DNA of 30,551 nt from VMCP01 sp964527775 (GTDB lineage Bacteria > Bacteroidota > Bacteroidia > NS11-12g > UBA955), in NCBI GenBank assembly GCA_964527775.1, contig CAZGQS010000023.1, forward strand, positions 1 through 30,551, written 5' to 3'. The notes beneath the pieces are model-generated. The model was not told the origin of the DNA. It worked only from the letters and a program-made list of their open reading frames with translations, and ran no database searches. Position numbers and translations under genes: made by a program. Positions 16,522-24,236 of this stretch are shown piece after piece. Position 1 is the stretch's first letter; every line of letters starts with the position of its first letter.

Positions 16522-17732
16522 GTGAATGGAAGGAATATAAGTTAGGAGAGATTGCCGAACTCAGAAGTGAAAAATTCACTCCAAACAAGGACACCTCATA
16601 TCCCTATATTGGATTAGAACATATTGAACCTAAATCTTTAAAATTAAACGGTATCGGAACTTCAAATGATGTTTCAAGTCAAAAATCTATTTTTTACCCC
16701 AATGATACTTTATACGGTAAACTTAGACCTTATTTTCAAAAAGTCATTTCTCCCAATTTTAAAGGGGTATGCTCAACTGATATCTTCGTCGTAAAACCGA
16801 AAAAAGAAGTGAACCACAAGTTTCTTTTTTACTTGTTGGCAACAGATGAATTTACCAATTTAGCAAATTTAGGTAGCACTGGCACAAGGATGCCAAGAGC
16901 CGATTGGAAACATTTAAAAACTACTTGTTGGCATATCCCCGACCTCCCCACGCAGACCGCCATTGCAGAAATCCTCTCCTCACTTGACGATAAAATTGAA
17001 CTCAACAACAAAATCAATCAGGAGTTAGAAAACCTTGCTCAAACCCTTTTCAAACAATGGTTCATTGATTTTGAATTCCCCAATGAAAACGGAGAACCCT
17101 ACAAATCATCAGGTGGTGAGATGGTGGAGAGTGAGTTGGGTGAGATTCCAAAGGGGTGGGAAGTTAATTCCTTGGATGGTATTGCAGATTTTTTAAACGG
17201 ACTTGCACTTCAAAAATTCCCACCGGGTGATGAATATGATTACTTACCTGTCATTAAAATTAGAGAATTAAGACAAAGAGATACTTTAAACTCTGACAAA
17301 GCAAGTAAAAGCATTCCTGAGAAATACATAGTTCAAAATGGAGATGTGCTCTTTTCTTGGAGTGGTTCTTTGTTAGTTGACTTTTGGACAAATGGGAAAG
17401 GTGCATTGAATCAACATTTGTTTAAAGTAACATCAAATCAATTCCCTCAATGGTTTTATTATTTATGGACTAAACACCACTTATCTGAATTTATCAAAAT
17501 TGCAGAAAGCAAAGCGACTACAATGGGGCACATTCAGAGGCAACATCTTAGCGATGCTAAAGTTGTGATACCTGATGAAATACCTCGTTTTACTTCTGTT
17601 TTTGAACCGATAATATCAAAAATAATAGAAAATCGAATTGAGAATGTTCAACTAACTAACCTCCGAGACACCCTGTTACCCAAACTCATTTCAGGTGAGT
17701 TGGAAGTTTCACAAACCCAAACCAACTCATAA
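16518..17732 (+). CDS. hsdS: Type I restriction-modification system specificity subunit
   Basis: HsdS sets the bipartite DNA target. The 404-residue protein has the two-repeat layout. Target-recognition domain 1 covers about 1-140 (WKEYKLGEIAELRSEKFTPN to MPRADWKHLKTTCWHIPDLP). A central helical spacer runs from QTAIAEILSSLDDKIELNNK to LFKQWFIDFEFP. Recognition domain 2 covers about 200-360 (LGEIPKGWEVNSLDGIADFL, MGHIQRQHLSDAKVVIPDE), and the distal spacer ends NLRDTLLPKLISGELEV. The two recognition domains differ in sequence, so the target halves are different. The stop overlaps the hsdR start by one base (TAATG). Only one hsdS is present and no silent partner cassette was seen in the window. 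Confidence 0.96.
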   Translation: MSEWKEYKLGEIAELRSEKFTPNKDTSYPYIGLEHIEPKSLKLNGIGTSNDVSSQKSIFYPNDTLYGKLRPYFQKVISPNFKGVCSTDIFVVKPKKEVNHKFLFYLLATDEFTNLANLGSTGTRMPRADWKHLKTTCWHIPDLPTQTAIAEILSSLDDKIELNNKINQELENLAQTLFKQWFIDFEFPNENGEPYKSSGGEMVESELGEIPKGWEVNSLDGIADFLNGLALQKFPPGDEYDYLPVIKIRELRQRDTLNSDKASKSIPEKYIVQNGDVLFSWSGSLLVDFWTNGKGALNQHLFKVTSNQFPQWFYYLWTKHHLSEFIKIAESKATTMGHIQRQHLSDAKVVIPDEIPRFTSVFEPIISKIIENRIENVQLTNLRDTLLPKLISGELEVSQTQTNS

Positions 17733-20700
17733 TGGCAGCAGTAATATCCGAAGACCATATCGAACAAATCATCATTCAGGAGTTCATTGAACTGGGTTAT
17801 TCCTATGTGAATGGCGCGGATATTTCTCCTGATGGTATTGCTCAAGAACGGGAGTATGACGAGGTGGTATTGAAATCTCGACTCAAAGATGCTATTGCCA
17901 AACTAAATACCACTGTACCAGCAGAAGCACAGGAAGAAGCGCTCAAGAAAGTACTGCGCACAGATAGTCCCAATCTTTCTCAAAATAATTACACTTTTCA
18001 CAAATACCTGACCGATGGTGTGGACGTGGAGTATAGAAAAGGAGATAGAATCGTGGGTGATAAGGTGTGGTTGATAGATTACGAAAACCCTTCCAACAAT
18101 GAGTTTTTGGTGGTAAATCAGTTCACCATTATTGAGAATAATGTCAACAAACGACCGGATGTCATTCTGTTTGTAAACGGACTCCCATTGGTGGTTATAG
18201 AACTAAAGAACGCAGTTGATGAGAACGCCACCATTCATTCTGCATTCAACCAATTACAGACATATAAACAAACCATTACTTCTCTATTCGTCTATAACGC
18301 ACTCTTGATTGTGTCTGATGGTTGGGATGCGTTATATGGTTCTTTAACCGCACCCAAGCAATTTTTTGTACCTTGGAAATCCATAGATGGAAAGTTGGTT
18401 GCAGATGAAGACATCCCTCAAATGGAGGTAATGGTGAAGGGTATGCTAAACAAAAATATATTACCCGACCTGATTCGTCATTACATTCTGTTTCATAAAA
18501 ACAAAGAACAACTCACGAAGATTGTTCCCCGATACCACCAATACTTTGCGGTAAACAAAGCGGTAGAAACCACGAAACGGGCCACCGCAGAAACCGGGGA
18601 CCAAAGAGCCGGAGTAATTTGGCACACCCAAGGAAGTGGTAAGAGCTTGAGTATGGTATTCTATGCCGGTAAATTGGTACTGGCGTTGAACAACCCCACC
18701 TTGGTCGTACTTACCGATAGGAATGATTTGGACGACCAATTGTTTGATACTTTTTCTTTAAGTCAAGATATACTCAGACAAACACCAGTTCAGGCAGAAA
18801 ACAGAGATGACCTAAAACGCAAATTGAGTGTGAGTTCAGGAGGAATTGTGTTCACCACCATTCAAAAGTTCTTACCTGAAATCCAAGAGAAAGTTGATAT
18901 CGGTGAGGGAAAGACCAAAAACATCAAAGGACAATTTGAACTCCTATCGGAGCGCAGGAATATTGTTGTGATAGCGGATGAAGCACATCGTTCACAATAT
19001 GACTTCATGGATGGGTTTGCTAAACATATGAGGGACGCACTACCAAACGCATCATTCATTGGTTTTACCGGTACACCCATTGAGAATACAGACAAAAACA
19101 CTCAAGCTGTATTTGGAGATTACATTGATGTATATGATATCCAGCAAGCGGTAGAAGATGGTGCAACGGTTCGGATTTACTATGAGAATAGACTGGCAAA
19201 GATTGACCTGTTGGAGGATGAAAAACCAAGAGTGGATGAGGAATTTGAGGAACTAACCGAGAGTGAAGAAATTACAGACCGCCAACGACTGAAATCAAGA
19301 TGGGCGAGATTAGAAGCTATTGTTGGAAATGAACGTAGGTTGACGTTGATAGCAAAAGACATAGTTCAACACTTTGAATCCCGAAATTCTGTATTGGATG
19401 GTAAGGCTATGATTGTTTGCATGAGCCGAAGGATTTGTGTTGACCTGTATGACCAAATCAAAAAAATCAGACCCGATTGGCACAGTGATGAGGATACCGA
19501 GGGTGCTATGAAAGTGGTAATGACCGGTTCATCATCCGACCCATTGAACTTCCAACCTCATGTAAGAAACAAAGCCAAACGAAAGGCGATGGGTGAAAGG
19601 CTGAAAGACCCGAAAGACCCTTTAAAGATTGCCATCGTTAGAGATATGTGGCTAACAGGTTTTGATGCACCATCTATGCACACACTCTACATAGATAAAC
19701 CCATGAAGGGTCATAATCTGATGCAGGCCATCGCACGGGTAAACAGAGTATATAAAGACAAAGATGGTGGTTTGGTAGTGGATTATATTGGTATTGCCAA
19801 TGATTTGAAACGTGCGTTATCCCTATACACCGAAAGCGGTGGTAAAGGAAAACCAGCATTTGACCAAGATGAAGCAGCCGAGGTAATGATGGGTAAGTAT
19901 GAGATAGTGGCTCAGATGTTCTCAGAGCAACCCCAAGACAAAGCTGCACCCAAAGGATTTGATTATAAATCGTTCTTTCAGTTAACTCCAAAGGAAAAAC
20001 TATACTTCCCGATTCAAGCAGCCAATTACATTTTAGGGTTGGAGAATGGGAAAGACCGATATGTGAATGCGGTAACTGCCCTATCAAAATCCTTTGCGAT
20101 ATCCGTTCCTCACCCCTATACCATTGATATCAGAGAAGATGTTGGTTTGTTCCAAGCCATTAAAACACGAATCGTTAAGGTAACTCAAAGTGGTAAAGGG
20201 AAAACAGATGAAGAAATAGAAACCGCCATCAAACAGATTTTGTCTGATGCGGTGGTTGCGGATGAAGTGATAGACATCTTTGATGCTGCCGGTATAAAGA
20301 AACCGGATATCTCGATTTTGTCGGATGAGTTCTTAGCAGAGGTAAAGGGAATGACCCACAAAAACCTTGCGTTGGAGTTACTCAAAAAACTACTCAACGA
20401 TGAAATCAAGACAAGACAGAGAGTGAATTTGGTTCAGTCTAAGAAGTTCTCCGAGATGTTAGACAAAGCCATGAAATCCTACCAAAACAACCTGATTACT
20501 TCTGCTCAAATCATTGAGGAAATGATACGGTTAGCAAAGGATATTAAGGAAGCCGACCGAAAAGGTGAGGACATGGGATTGGATTTCAGAGAATACGCCT
20601 TTTACTCTGCATTGGAGGTAAACGATTCTTCAGTTGCCGTTTTGGGAGATGAAATCCTGAGACATATCGCCCGTGAATTAGTAGATACGGTTAAGAAGAA

Positions 20701-20917
20701 CACCAGTATCGATTGGACTGTAAGGGAGAATGTGCAAGCCAAGATGAGGATAGCCGTGAAACGAATACTCCGCAAACACGGATACCCACCTGATATGGAA
20801 CTGAAAGCAACAGAAACTGTTTTGGAGCAGGCCAAATTACTTGCGGATAACTTCAGTACAACCGTATACGAACAAGGCGATGATTATTTTTCAATAGCAG
20901 CAGAACCAAAAAATTAA
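17732..20917 (+). CDS. hsdR: Type I restriction enzyme, ATP-dependent restriction subunit
   Basis: HsdR gives the complex its ATP-driven translocation and nuclease activity. The 1061-residue length is normal. The N-terminal PD-(D/E)xK nuclease shows RPDVILFVNG (D143) and VVIELKN (E157-x-K159). The SF2 motor follows: WHTQGSGKS (Walker A, 301-305), VVLTDRNDLDDQL, IADEAHRSQYD (DEAH box, 416-419), FIGFTGTPIEN and, in the second RecA domain, VRDMWLTGFDAPSMHTLYID with MQAIARVNRVYKDKDGG. A helical C-terminal domain of about 250 residues binds the methylase core. It closes the hsdM-S-R operon. Its TAA stop overlaps, in opposite orientation, the stop of the convergent serine recombinase. Confidence 0.97.
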   Translation: MAAVISEDHIEQIIIQEFIELGYSYVNGADISPDGIAQEREYDEVVLKSRLKDAIAKLNTTVPAEAQEEALKKVLRTDSPNLSQNNYTFHKYLTDGVDVEYRKGDRIVGDKVWLIDYENPSNNEFLVVNQFTIIENNVNKRPDVILFVNGLPLVVIELKNAVDENATIHSAFNQLQTYKQTITSLFVYNALLIVSDGWDALYGSLTAPKQFFVPWKSIDGKLVADEDIPQMEVMVKGMLNKNILPDLIRHYILFHKNKEQLTKIVPRYHQYFAVNKAVETTKRATAETGDQRAGVIWHTQGSGKSLSMVFYAGKLVLALNNPTLVVLTDRNDLDDQLFDTFSLSQDILRQTPVQAENRDDLKRKLSVSSGGIVFTTIQKFLPEIQEKVDIGEGKTKNIKGQFELLSERRNIVVIADEAHRSQYDFMDGFAKHMRDALPNASFIGFTGTPIENTDKNTQAVFGDYIDVYDIQQAVEDGATVRIYYENRLAKIDLLEDEKPRVDEEFEELTESEEITDRQRLKSRWARLEAIVGNERRLTLIAKDIVQHFESRNSVLDGKAMIVCMSRRICVDLYDQIKKIRPDWHSDEDTEGAMKVVMTGSSSDPLNFQPHVRNKAKRKAMGERLKDPKDPLKIAIVRDMWLTGFDAPSMHTLYIDKPMKGHNLMQAIARVNRVYKDKDGGLVVDYIGIANDLKRALSLYTESGGKGKPAFDQDEAAEVMMGKYEIVAQMFSEQPQDKAAPKGFDYKSFFQLTPKEKLYFPIQAANYILGLENGKDRYVNAVTALSKSFAISVPHPYTIDIREDVGLFQAIKTRIVKVTQSGKGKTDEEIETAIKQILSDAVVADEVIDIFDAAGIKKPDISILSDEFLAEVKGMTHKNLALELLKKLLNDEIKTRQRVNLVQSKKFSEMLDKAMKSYQNNLITSAQIIEEMIRLAKDIKEADRKGEDMGLDFREYAFYSALEVNDSSVAVLGDEILRHIARELVDTVKKNTSIDWTVRENVQAKMRIAVKRILRKHGYPPDMELKATETVLEQAKLLADNFSTTVYEQGDDYFSIAAEPKN

Positions 20918-21588
20918 CCAAGCGTGTTTTTATAAAAATTTTGGTTTACCAGTCTCTTAACAGTTGCAGGAGTGAATAATGAGCCATTTCTCGTTTTATA
21001 TCCATTTTCATTGAGAAGTCTGCTTACCTCGCTTAGATTCAAGTAACCGTTTTTCATCTGAAAATGCTCAATAAAGGTTTTGGCACGCTTCCAGTTTTCA
21101 TTTTCAATTTTTTGCTGTCTGACAACGGCTGTCCCCTTTTTTCTCCCCTCATCTGTCAGGTTTTCAATTTTGCCAAGTTTCTTGTACTTTTTGAGTTCGT
21201 TCAAAGAATTCTTAGTGCGAATGCTAATCATTTCGCGTTCGTATTGTGCCATCGTACCAAAAATACCGAGGGTTAGTGTATTTAGTTCAGGTAAAGCAAT
21301 ACAGCGAAGTTTAACGCCCCTATTTCTGATAGCAAATAGGAACTCAACCTCTCTGGTCAACCTATCTAACTTAGTAAAAAGAAGGGTGTAACCATTTTTT
21401 TGACATTTGGATAGAGCCACGTCAAGTCCTAACCTGAGATTGTTTTTACCACTTTCTTGCTCGATAATGACTTCTATTAGTTCGGAATTGTTTTGTCGAA
21501 CAAATTCAAAAATTTGATTTTTTTGTTCCTCAATCCCCAAGTTCTGTTTTCCAGTGCTTGTTCGGACATATCCAATGTATTTTTCCAT
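20914..21588 (-). CDS. Serine recombinase (resolvase/invertase family)
   Basis: The start is set at 21588 (MEKYIGYVRTSTGKQNLGIE); the frame runs 14 codons further, across a palindrome. The 224-residue protein is a small serine recombinase. The catalytic domain has YVRTSTGKQ with nucleophile S11, the LFTKLDRLTRE block (D75-R-L-T-R79) and FGTMAQYEREMISIRTKNSL leading into helix E. The C-terminal helix-turn-helix is in LNLSEVSRLLNENGYKTRNG followed by FTPATVKRLVNQNFY. It could resolve dimers of the circular island or invert a segment. It is convergent with hsdR, the two TAA stops overlapping, so read-through would produce antisense RNA into either gene. No pair of crossover sites was identified. 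Confidence 0.88.
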   Translation of the reverse strand: MEKYIGYVRTSTGKQNLGIEEQKNQIFEFVRQNNSELIEVIIEQESGKNNLRLGLDVALSKCQKNGYTLLFTKLDRLTREVEFLFAIRNRGVKLRCIALPELNTLTLGIFGTMAQYEREMISIRTKNSLNELKKYKKLGKIENLTDEGRKKGTAVVRQQKIENENWKRAKTFIEHFQMKNGYLNLSEVSRLLNENGYKTRNGSLFTPATVKRLVNQNFYKNTLG

Positions 21589-21597
21589 AAATTTAAA

Positions 21598-21609
21598 CTT
21601 AGCGCTAAG
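21598..21609. promoter_or_regulatory. Perfect 12-bp palindrome before the serine recombinase
   Basis: CTTAGCGCTAAG lies nine bases upstream of the recombinase start codon. This position and symmetry suit an operator for autoregulation or a recombinase binding site; neither is shown. Confidence 0.4.
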
Positions 21610-21946
21610 ATACAGCACCGGTATTTGCAAAGCAGCATCGAACGTTCCTGACTTGATAAGATGTGTTTTTTATAGGGCAGATTCCTTACCAATCAAGTTG
21701 AATTATCAATGAAACTTAACATTCTTTAATGAAAATAAAACTAATTGTATCGCCAATCAATATACCCCCGTCCTGCTCCCCCCTGTCTCCCCGGCCGGAC
21801 TGGTTACCTGCCTTATATAATGGTGCTAATCCATTATGTGAGGGGGTACGATGCCGTGATGGAGATTGCTGGTGTTTTCGGAGTAGTTGATGTAATACGA
21901 TTTTAGGGCAAAAGTTGAAGTACCCCCCTCATTTCTTAAAAAGGCG
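21610..21946. other. Non-coding region with inverted repeats
   Basis: No convincing gene. A pyrimidine-rich GC patch around 21765-21800 stands out from AT-rich surroundings. ATAATGG and CCATTAT form a seven-pair hairpin (21817-21837). GAGGGGGTAC (21840-21849) and GTACCCCCCTC (21920-21930, one extra C) form a longer-range inverted repeat. In a plasmid-like module such a structured gap could hold an origin of replication or transfer, but no known nick motif or iteron set was recognised. Confidence 0.4.
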
Positions 21947-21979
21947 AAAAAAAATCCGGCAGAAATTTCTACCGGATTT
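21947..21979 (-). terminator. Terminator of the minus-strand pair at 22001-22409
   Basis: AAATCCGG (21952-21959) and CCGGATTT (21972-21979) form a perfect eight-pair stem, with further pairing inside the loop. On the minus strand an uninterrupted T-run (complement of 21947-21954) follows. It lies 22 bases after the stop at 22001. Confidence 0.88.
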
Positions 21980-22000
21980 GAAAGTGTTCTCATTTTGAGT

Positions 22001-22273
22001 TCAATTATCTGAGGATTGTTTATGATACTGGTCAAGTATTCTCTTTATATGTACGAGAAAAGACATGAAGTCTGAAGGTTTTGTGATGAGTTCAATCAAC
22101 CCTTCATCATCATCTGACTCGATATTGAACGTATCCATAATTCTGTGGGCGAACTCAATTTCTGTGGGAGTTAGGTCGTGTGGTGTTTCGAATAACTCAC
22201 CAAGTGTAATTATTTGCTTTGACCAGTCATCTATCGGAAAATCAGGATGCTCTGTTATTCCTATTCTTTTCAT
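22001..22273 (-). CDS. Small acidic hypothetical protein
   Basis: The 90-residue product (MKRIGITEHPDFPIDDWSKQ, then TPTEIEFAHRIMDTFNIESD) is acidic and predicted helical, with no signal peptide or recognised domain. Its start lies inside the 3' end of the ribbon-helix-helix gene (32-base overlap in another frame). A strong terminator follows its stop. The tight coupling with a DNA-binding protein suggests a two-gene unit, possibly a regulator pair or toxin-antitoxin-like unit, but it does not resemble any toxin family I know. Confidence 0.65.
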   Translation of the reverse strand: MKRIGITEHPDFPIDDWSKQIITLGELFETPHDLTPTEIEFAHRIMDTFNIESDDDEGLIELITKPSDFMSFLVHIKRILDQYHKQSSDN

Positions 22274-22409
22274 TTTCGTCTTGTTTTATTTTCTCAATTA
22301 TTGCAGCACGGATGTAGTCACTCTTACTGTCAGCTTTTGAAATCAACTGTTCCAACCTATCGTTGAGGTCACGGGTTATTCTAATTCTGATGTGGGTTCC
22401 AAATTTCAT
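22242..22409 (-). CDS. Ribbon-helix-helix (CopG-like) DNA-binding protein
   Basis: This short gene encodes 55 residues beginning MKFGTHIRIRITRDLNDRLE. A basic beta strand (HIRIRITRDL) is followed by two helices (NDRLEQLISKA and SKSDYIRAAIIEKI), which is the ribbon-helix-helix pattern of CopG/MetJ-type proteins that act as dimers on operator repeats. Its 3' end overlaps the start of the 22001-22273 gene. Two adjacent dyads lie directly in front of its start codon, consistent with autorepression. Such proteins control plasmid copy number, partition or toxin-antitoxin operons, which fits the replication-like genes next to it. Confidence 0.7.
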   Translation of the reverse strand: MKFGTHIRIRITRDLNDRLEQLISKADSKSDYIRAAIIEKIKQDENEKNRNNRAS

Positions 22410-22410
22410 A

Positions 22411-22444
22411 CACATATAAATATGTGATACTTCGAGAAAAGTAT
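22411..22444. promoter_or_regulatory. Two adjacent dyads, probable operator
   Basis: CACATA-TAAA-TATGTG (22411-22426) is directly followed by ATACTT-N6-AAGTAT (22427-22444). They begin one base upstream of the ribbon-helix-helix start codon, in the intergenic region shared with the divergent gene at 22530. This is where an autorepressor would act on the leftward promoter. Confidence 0.5.
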
Positions 22445-22529
22445 TACGGACTGACTGGTTTTTTTTAATTATTTCTTGATGCAGATTTCTTAATACGGTT
22501 ATTATTTCTTATCCTTTAAAAAACGATAT

Positions 22530-23246
22530 ATGAAGAAAAACGAACGAAAAGGTATTTGGATACCACAATCCATATTGGGATTAGAACTAAATGGGAACGA
22601 CAAAATTCTACTGGCGGAAATTTACTCACTTTGTGAACGAGAGAATGGATGTTACGCAAGCAACCAGCATTTCACGAAACTCATGGGATTTAAAACTACC
22701 GGTGCTGCATCCAAGCGAATATCATTCTTGACAAAAAAAGGATTCATCAGGACAAAAATGGTGTATGAGGGAAAACTATGTATTGGTAGACATATATATA
22801 GGACTGATTTTATGAATACTCTTATGGGTATAGTTCCAAATGACACCAAGGGTATTGACAATTGGAATCAGGGGGTAGTTCCAAACGAACCACAGGGTAT
22901 TTCCGTTGGGAACACAATTAATACAGTTACTAATTCAGGTTTTACTAATACATATACTAGTACATATTCTGGGGAGAAACTGGATGAGATGAAACTTCAA
23001 GAAAAAGAAATACCAGCACCACTTCAATCTACCAATGCACCAACCACTACATATCAATATTTCAAAAAGCAAAAAGAAGAGGCGGCAGCGTATTTGGTAA
23101 GTGCAACCGAAATTGGTGGGCAGATTTTCGAATTTGACACCCCGGTAAAATTTACGGTGCTACAAAATTTGATTGGCAGCGAGACTTTTCAAAGAGTAAA
23201 GCCGGAACTATTGAGATTTATTGAGGCAAAGAAATGGATAAGTTAA
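22530..23246 (+). CDS. Replication-initiator-like winged-helix protein
   Basis: The 238-residue protein begins MKKNERKGIWIPQSILGLEL and has a winged helix-turn-helix over about residues 10-80 (NGNDKILLAEIYSLCERENG, CYASNQHFTKLMGFKTTGAA, SKRISFLTKKGFIRTKM). This pattern (ILxxxxLsxxdklLlaxIxxL) is typical of the helix-turn-helix domains of phage and plasmid replication proteins (HTH_36/DnaD-RepA-like). The middle (about 100-185) is low-complexity, rich in Asn and Thr (TITNTYTSTYSG-like), a flexible linker. The last 50 residues form a small separate unit. It is divergent from the ribbon-helix-helix pair, as expected for a replication/control module. A related regulator without replication function is possible. 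Confidence 0.6.
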   Translation: MKKNERKGIWIPQSILGLELNGNDKILLAEIYSLCERENGCYASNQHFTKLMGFKTTGAASKRISFLTKKGFIRTKMVYEGKLCIGRHIYRTDFMNTLMGIVPNDTKGIDNWNQGVVPNEPQGISVGNTINTVTNSGFTNTYTSTYSGEKLDEMKLQEKEIPAPLQSTNAPTTTYQYFKKQKEEAAAYLVSATEIGGQIFEFDTPVKFTVLQNLIGSETFQRVKPELLRFIEAKKWIS

Positions 23247-23347
23247 TACTCCTCAACTACCCGAAGGGAATAGTGTTACCAGTTTCTTCAGAATTAAAGG
23301 CGGTTGGATTATATGCTAGTCTGATACTGGCAGCAGCGCAAATTTGA
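23234..23347 (+). CDS. Possible 37-residue overlapping ORF
   Basis: An ATG inside the last codons of the preceding gene opens a frame of 37 residues (MDKLILLNYPKGIVLPVSSE, then LKAVGLYASLILAAAQI). The end is hydrophobic. The overlap would allow coupled translation, but there is no other support, and it may be chance. The interval from 23347 to the promoter at 23439 shows nothing else. Confidence 0.2.
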   Translation: MDKLILLNYPKGIVLPVSSELKAVGLYASLILAAAQI

Positions 23348-23438
23348 TTCTTGCGCGTACCTAGGGCAACCAGGGGAAAATTGTTTGGCCCCGAATATCA
23401 AGGTGTTTTGGGCTGGTTTGAAAAAAATCGAAAAAAAA

Positions 23439-23470
23439 TTTGCACAGAACTAAGTTAAGTATTATCTTTG
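23439..23470 (+). promoter_or_regulatory. Bacteroidota-type promoter with AACTAAGTT dyad
   Basis: TTTG (23439-23442), 20 bases, and TATCTTTG (23463-23470) match the TTTG/TAnnTTTG promoter exactly, 20 bases before the start at 23491. Between the two boxes lies AACTAAGTTAA (23448-23458), which contains the odd palindrome AACT-A-AGTT. The same 11 bases occur at 24026 and 24205 before two further frames. A protein bound there would cover the promoter. Confidence 0.75.
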
Positions 23471-23490
23471 CCATATATTAGAATGATAAA

Positions 23491-24003
23491 ATGAGCGCAC
23501 CAGCAAATATTAAAAGTATTGATGTGAAAGAGCTAAATCACATCTCCAGCACCGATAAGAGTGTAACTCCTCCTGTTGTTTGCTTTGAAGAGTTGGTATC
23601 CGCCTATACAGATGAATTGAAGTTTAAACCAGCTGCTCTTCAAGGTGTTTTCAATCCAATGTTGAAAGAGGATTTATTCCGCATACTGGATGTATTATAT
23701 AAACATAAGGATGCACTTTCTGAGATTGAAGATGAAATGCTCAATTTTATTCAGAAGAGCGTGCGGTTGAAACCTCCTGTATACGTAGCAAGAACAAAAG
23801 ACCCCAAAACCGATATTGACTATTTTAATGCAAAGACATTTATTCCTCTCAAAGGTGGTAGAAAGAAAGAGGTGAAGGTCTACTTGGGTAAAGCAGCAGA
23901 TTTCGACAACGACACCAAAAGTCAAAAAGCGAAAGTGCTTGGAGAGAAATTATTAAGAAAGGCTATTGAGGAGAAAGCATCAAAGGGGGAGTTTAATGAA
24001 TAG
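23491..24003 (+). CDS. Hypothetical protein of the maintenance module
   Basis: The 170-residue product begins MSAPANIKSIDVKELNHISS. It has a likely helical middle (FNPMLKEDLFRILDVLYKHK, ALSEIEDEMLNFIQKSVRL) and a basic, beta-like stretch (TFIPLKGGRKKEVKVYLGKA), ending in a charged helix (KVLGEKLLRKAIEEKASKGE). It has no signal peptide. I do not recognise a family. It has the clearest promoter in the window and sits between the replication-like gene and the ParB-methyltransferase gene, so a partition or regulatory partner is plausible. The basic GRKKEVKV patch would allow nucleic-acid binding. Confidence 0.7.
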   Translation: MSAPANIKSIDVKELNHISSTDKSVTPPVVCFEELVSAYTDELKFKPAALQGVFNPMLKEDLFRILDVLYKHKDALSEIEDEMLNFIQKSVRLKPPVYVARTKDPKTDIDYFNAKTFIPLKGGRKKEVKVYLGKAADFDNDTKSQKAKVLGEKLLRKAIEEKASKGEFNE

Positions 24004-24025
24004 TCAACCCTTTTTTTTACCTAAA

Positions 24026-24036
24026 AACTAAGTTAA
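24026..24036 (+). promoter_or_regulatory. AACTAAGTTAA operator copy 2
   Basis: Second copy of the 11-base dyad, in the wider context AAAAACTAAGTTAAAT and then ATGTATA. It precedes the tiny ORF at 24053. The context matches copy 3 at 24205 almost base for base. Confidence 0.5.
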
Positions 24037-24052
24037 ATACAATGTATAACAT

Positions 24053-24130
24053 ATGAAATTAAAAGATTTGATACTAGCACATTTCATCAATTGGATTTAT
24101 TCCATCAAGTTGATTTCGAACAACCGGTAA
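24053..24130 (+). CDS. Possible 25-residue leader or small protein
   Basis: MKLKDLILAHFINWIYSIKL, followed by ISNNR and a stop. It is amphipathic and aromatic-rich. It would not be noted but for the operator-like dyad 17 bases upstream, shared with the next full gene. It could be a small membrane-active peptide, a leader peptide or chance. Confidence 0.25.
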   Translation: MKLKDLILAHFINWIYSIKLISNNR

Positions 24131-24204
24131 TTTGAGCCGTTGCCGTTTATGATGCCATTCCATTAGTTGACTTCATTTTGTCGACAGGAAGACCTATGCT
24201 CAAA

Positions 24205-24215
24205 AACTAAGTTAA
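24205..24215 (+). promoter_or_regulatory. AACTAAGTTAA operator copy 3
   Basis: Third copy, 21 bases before the ParB-methyltransferase start. As in copy 2, it is preceded by AAAA and followed within ten bases by ATGTATA, so the shared block is larger than the dyad. Confidence 0.5.
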
Positions 24216-24236
24216 ACAACATGTATAGATTTTAAA

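Noticed and set aside
16518..17732. Phase-variable hsdS locus
   Set aside because: No inverted repeats, second hsdS or silent recognition-domain cassette was found in the window despite the recombinase downstream of hsdR.
21826..22035. Minus-strand 69-codon frame
   Set aside because: It runs through the strong terminator hairpin at 21947-21979 and overlaps the end of a better-supported gene; the product has no recognisable features.
22001..22409. Classic toxin-antitoxin pair
   Set aside because: The ribbon-helix-helix gene and overlap would fit, but the partner is acidic and matches no RelE, MazF, HicA or other toxin pattern, so only a regulator-like pair is claimed.
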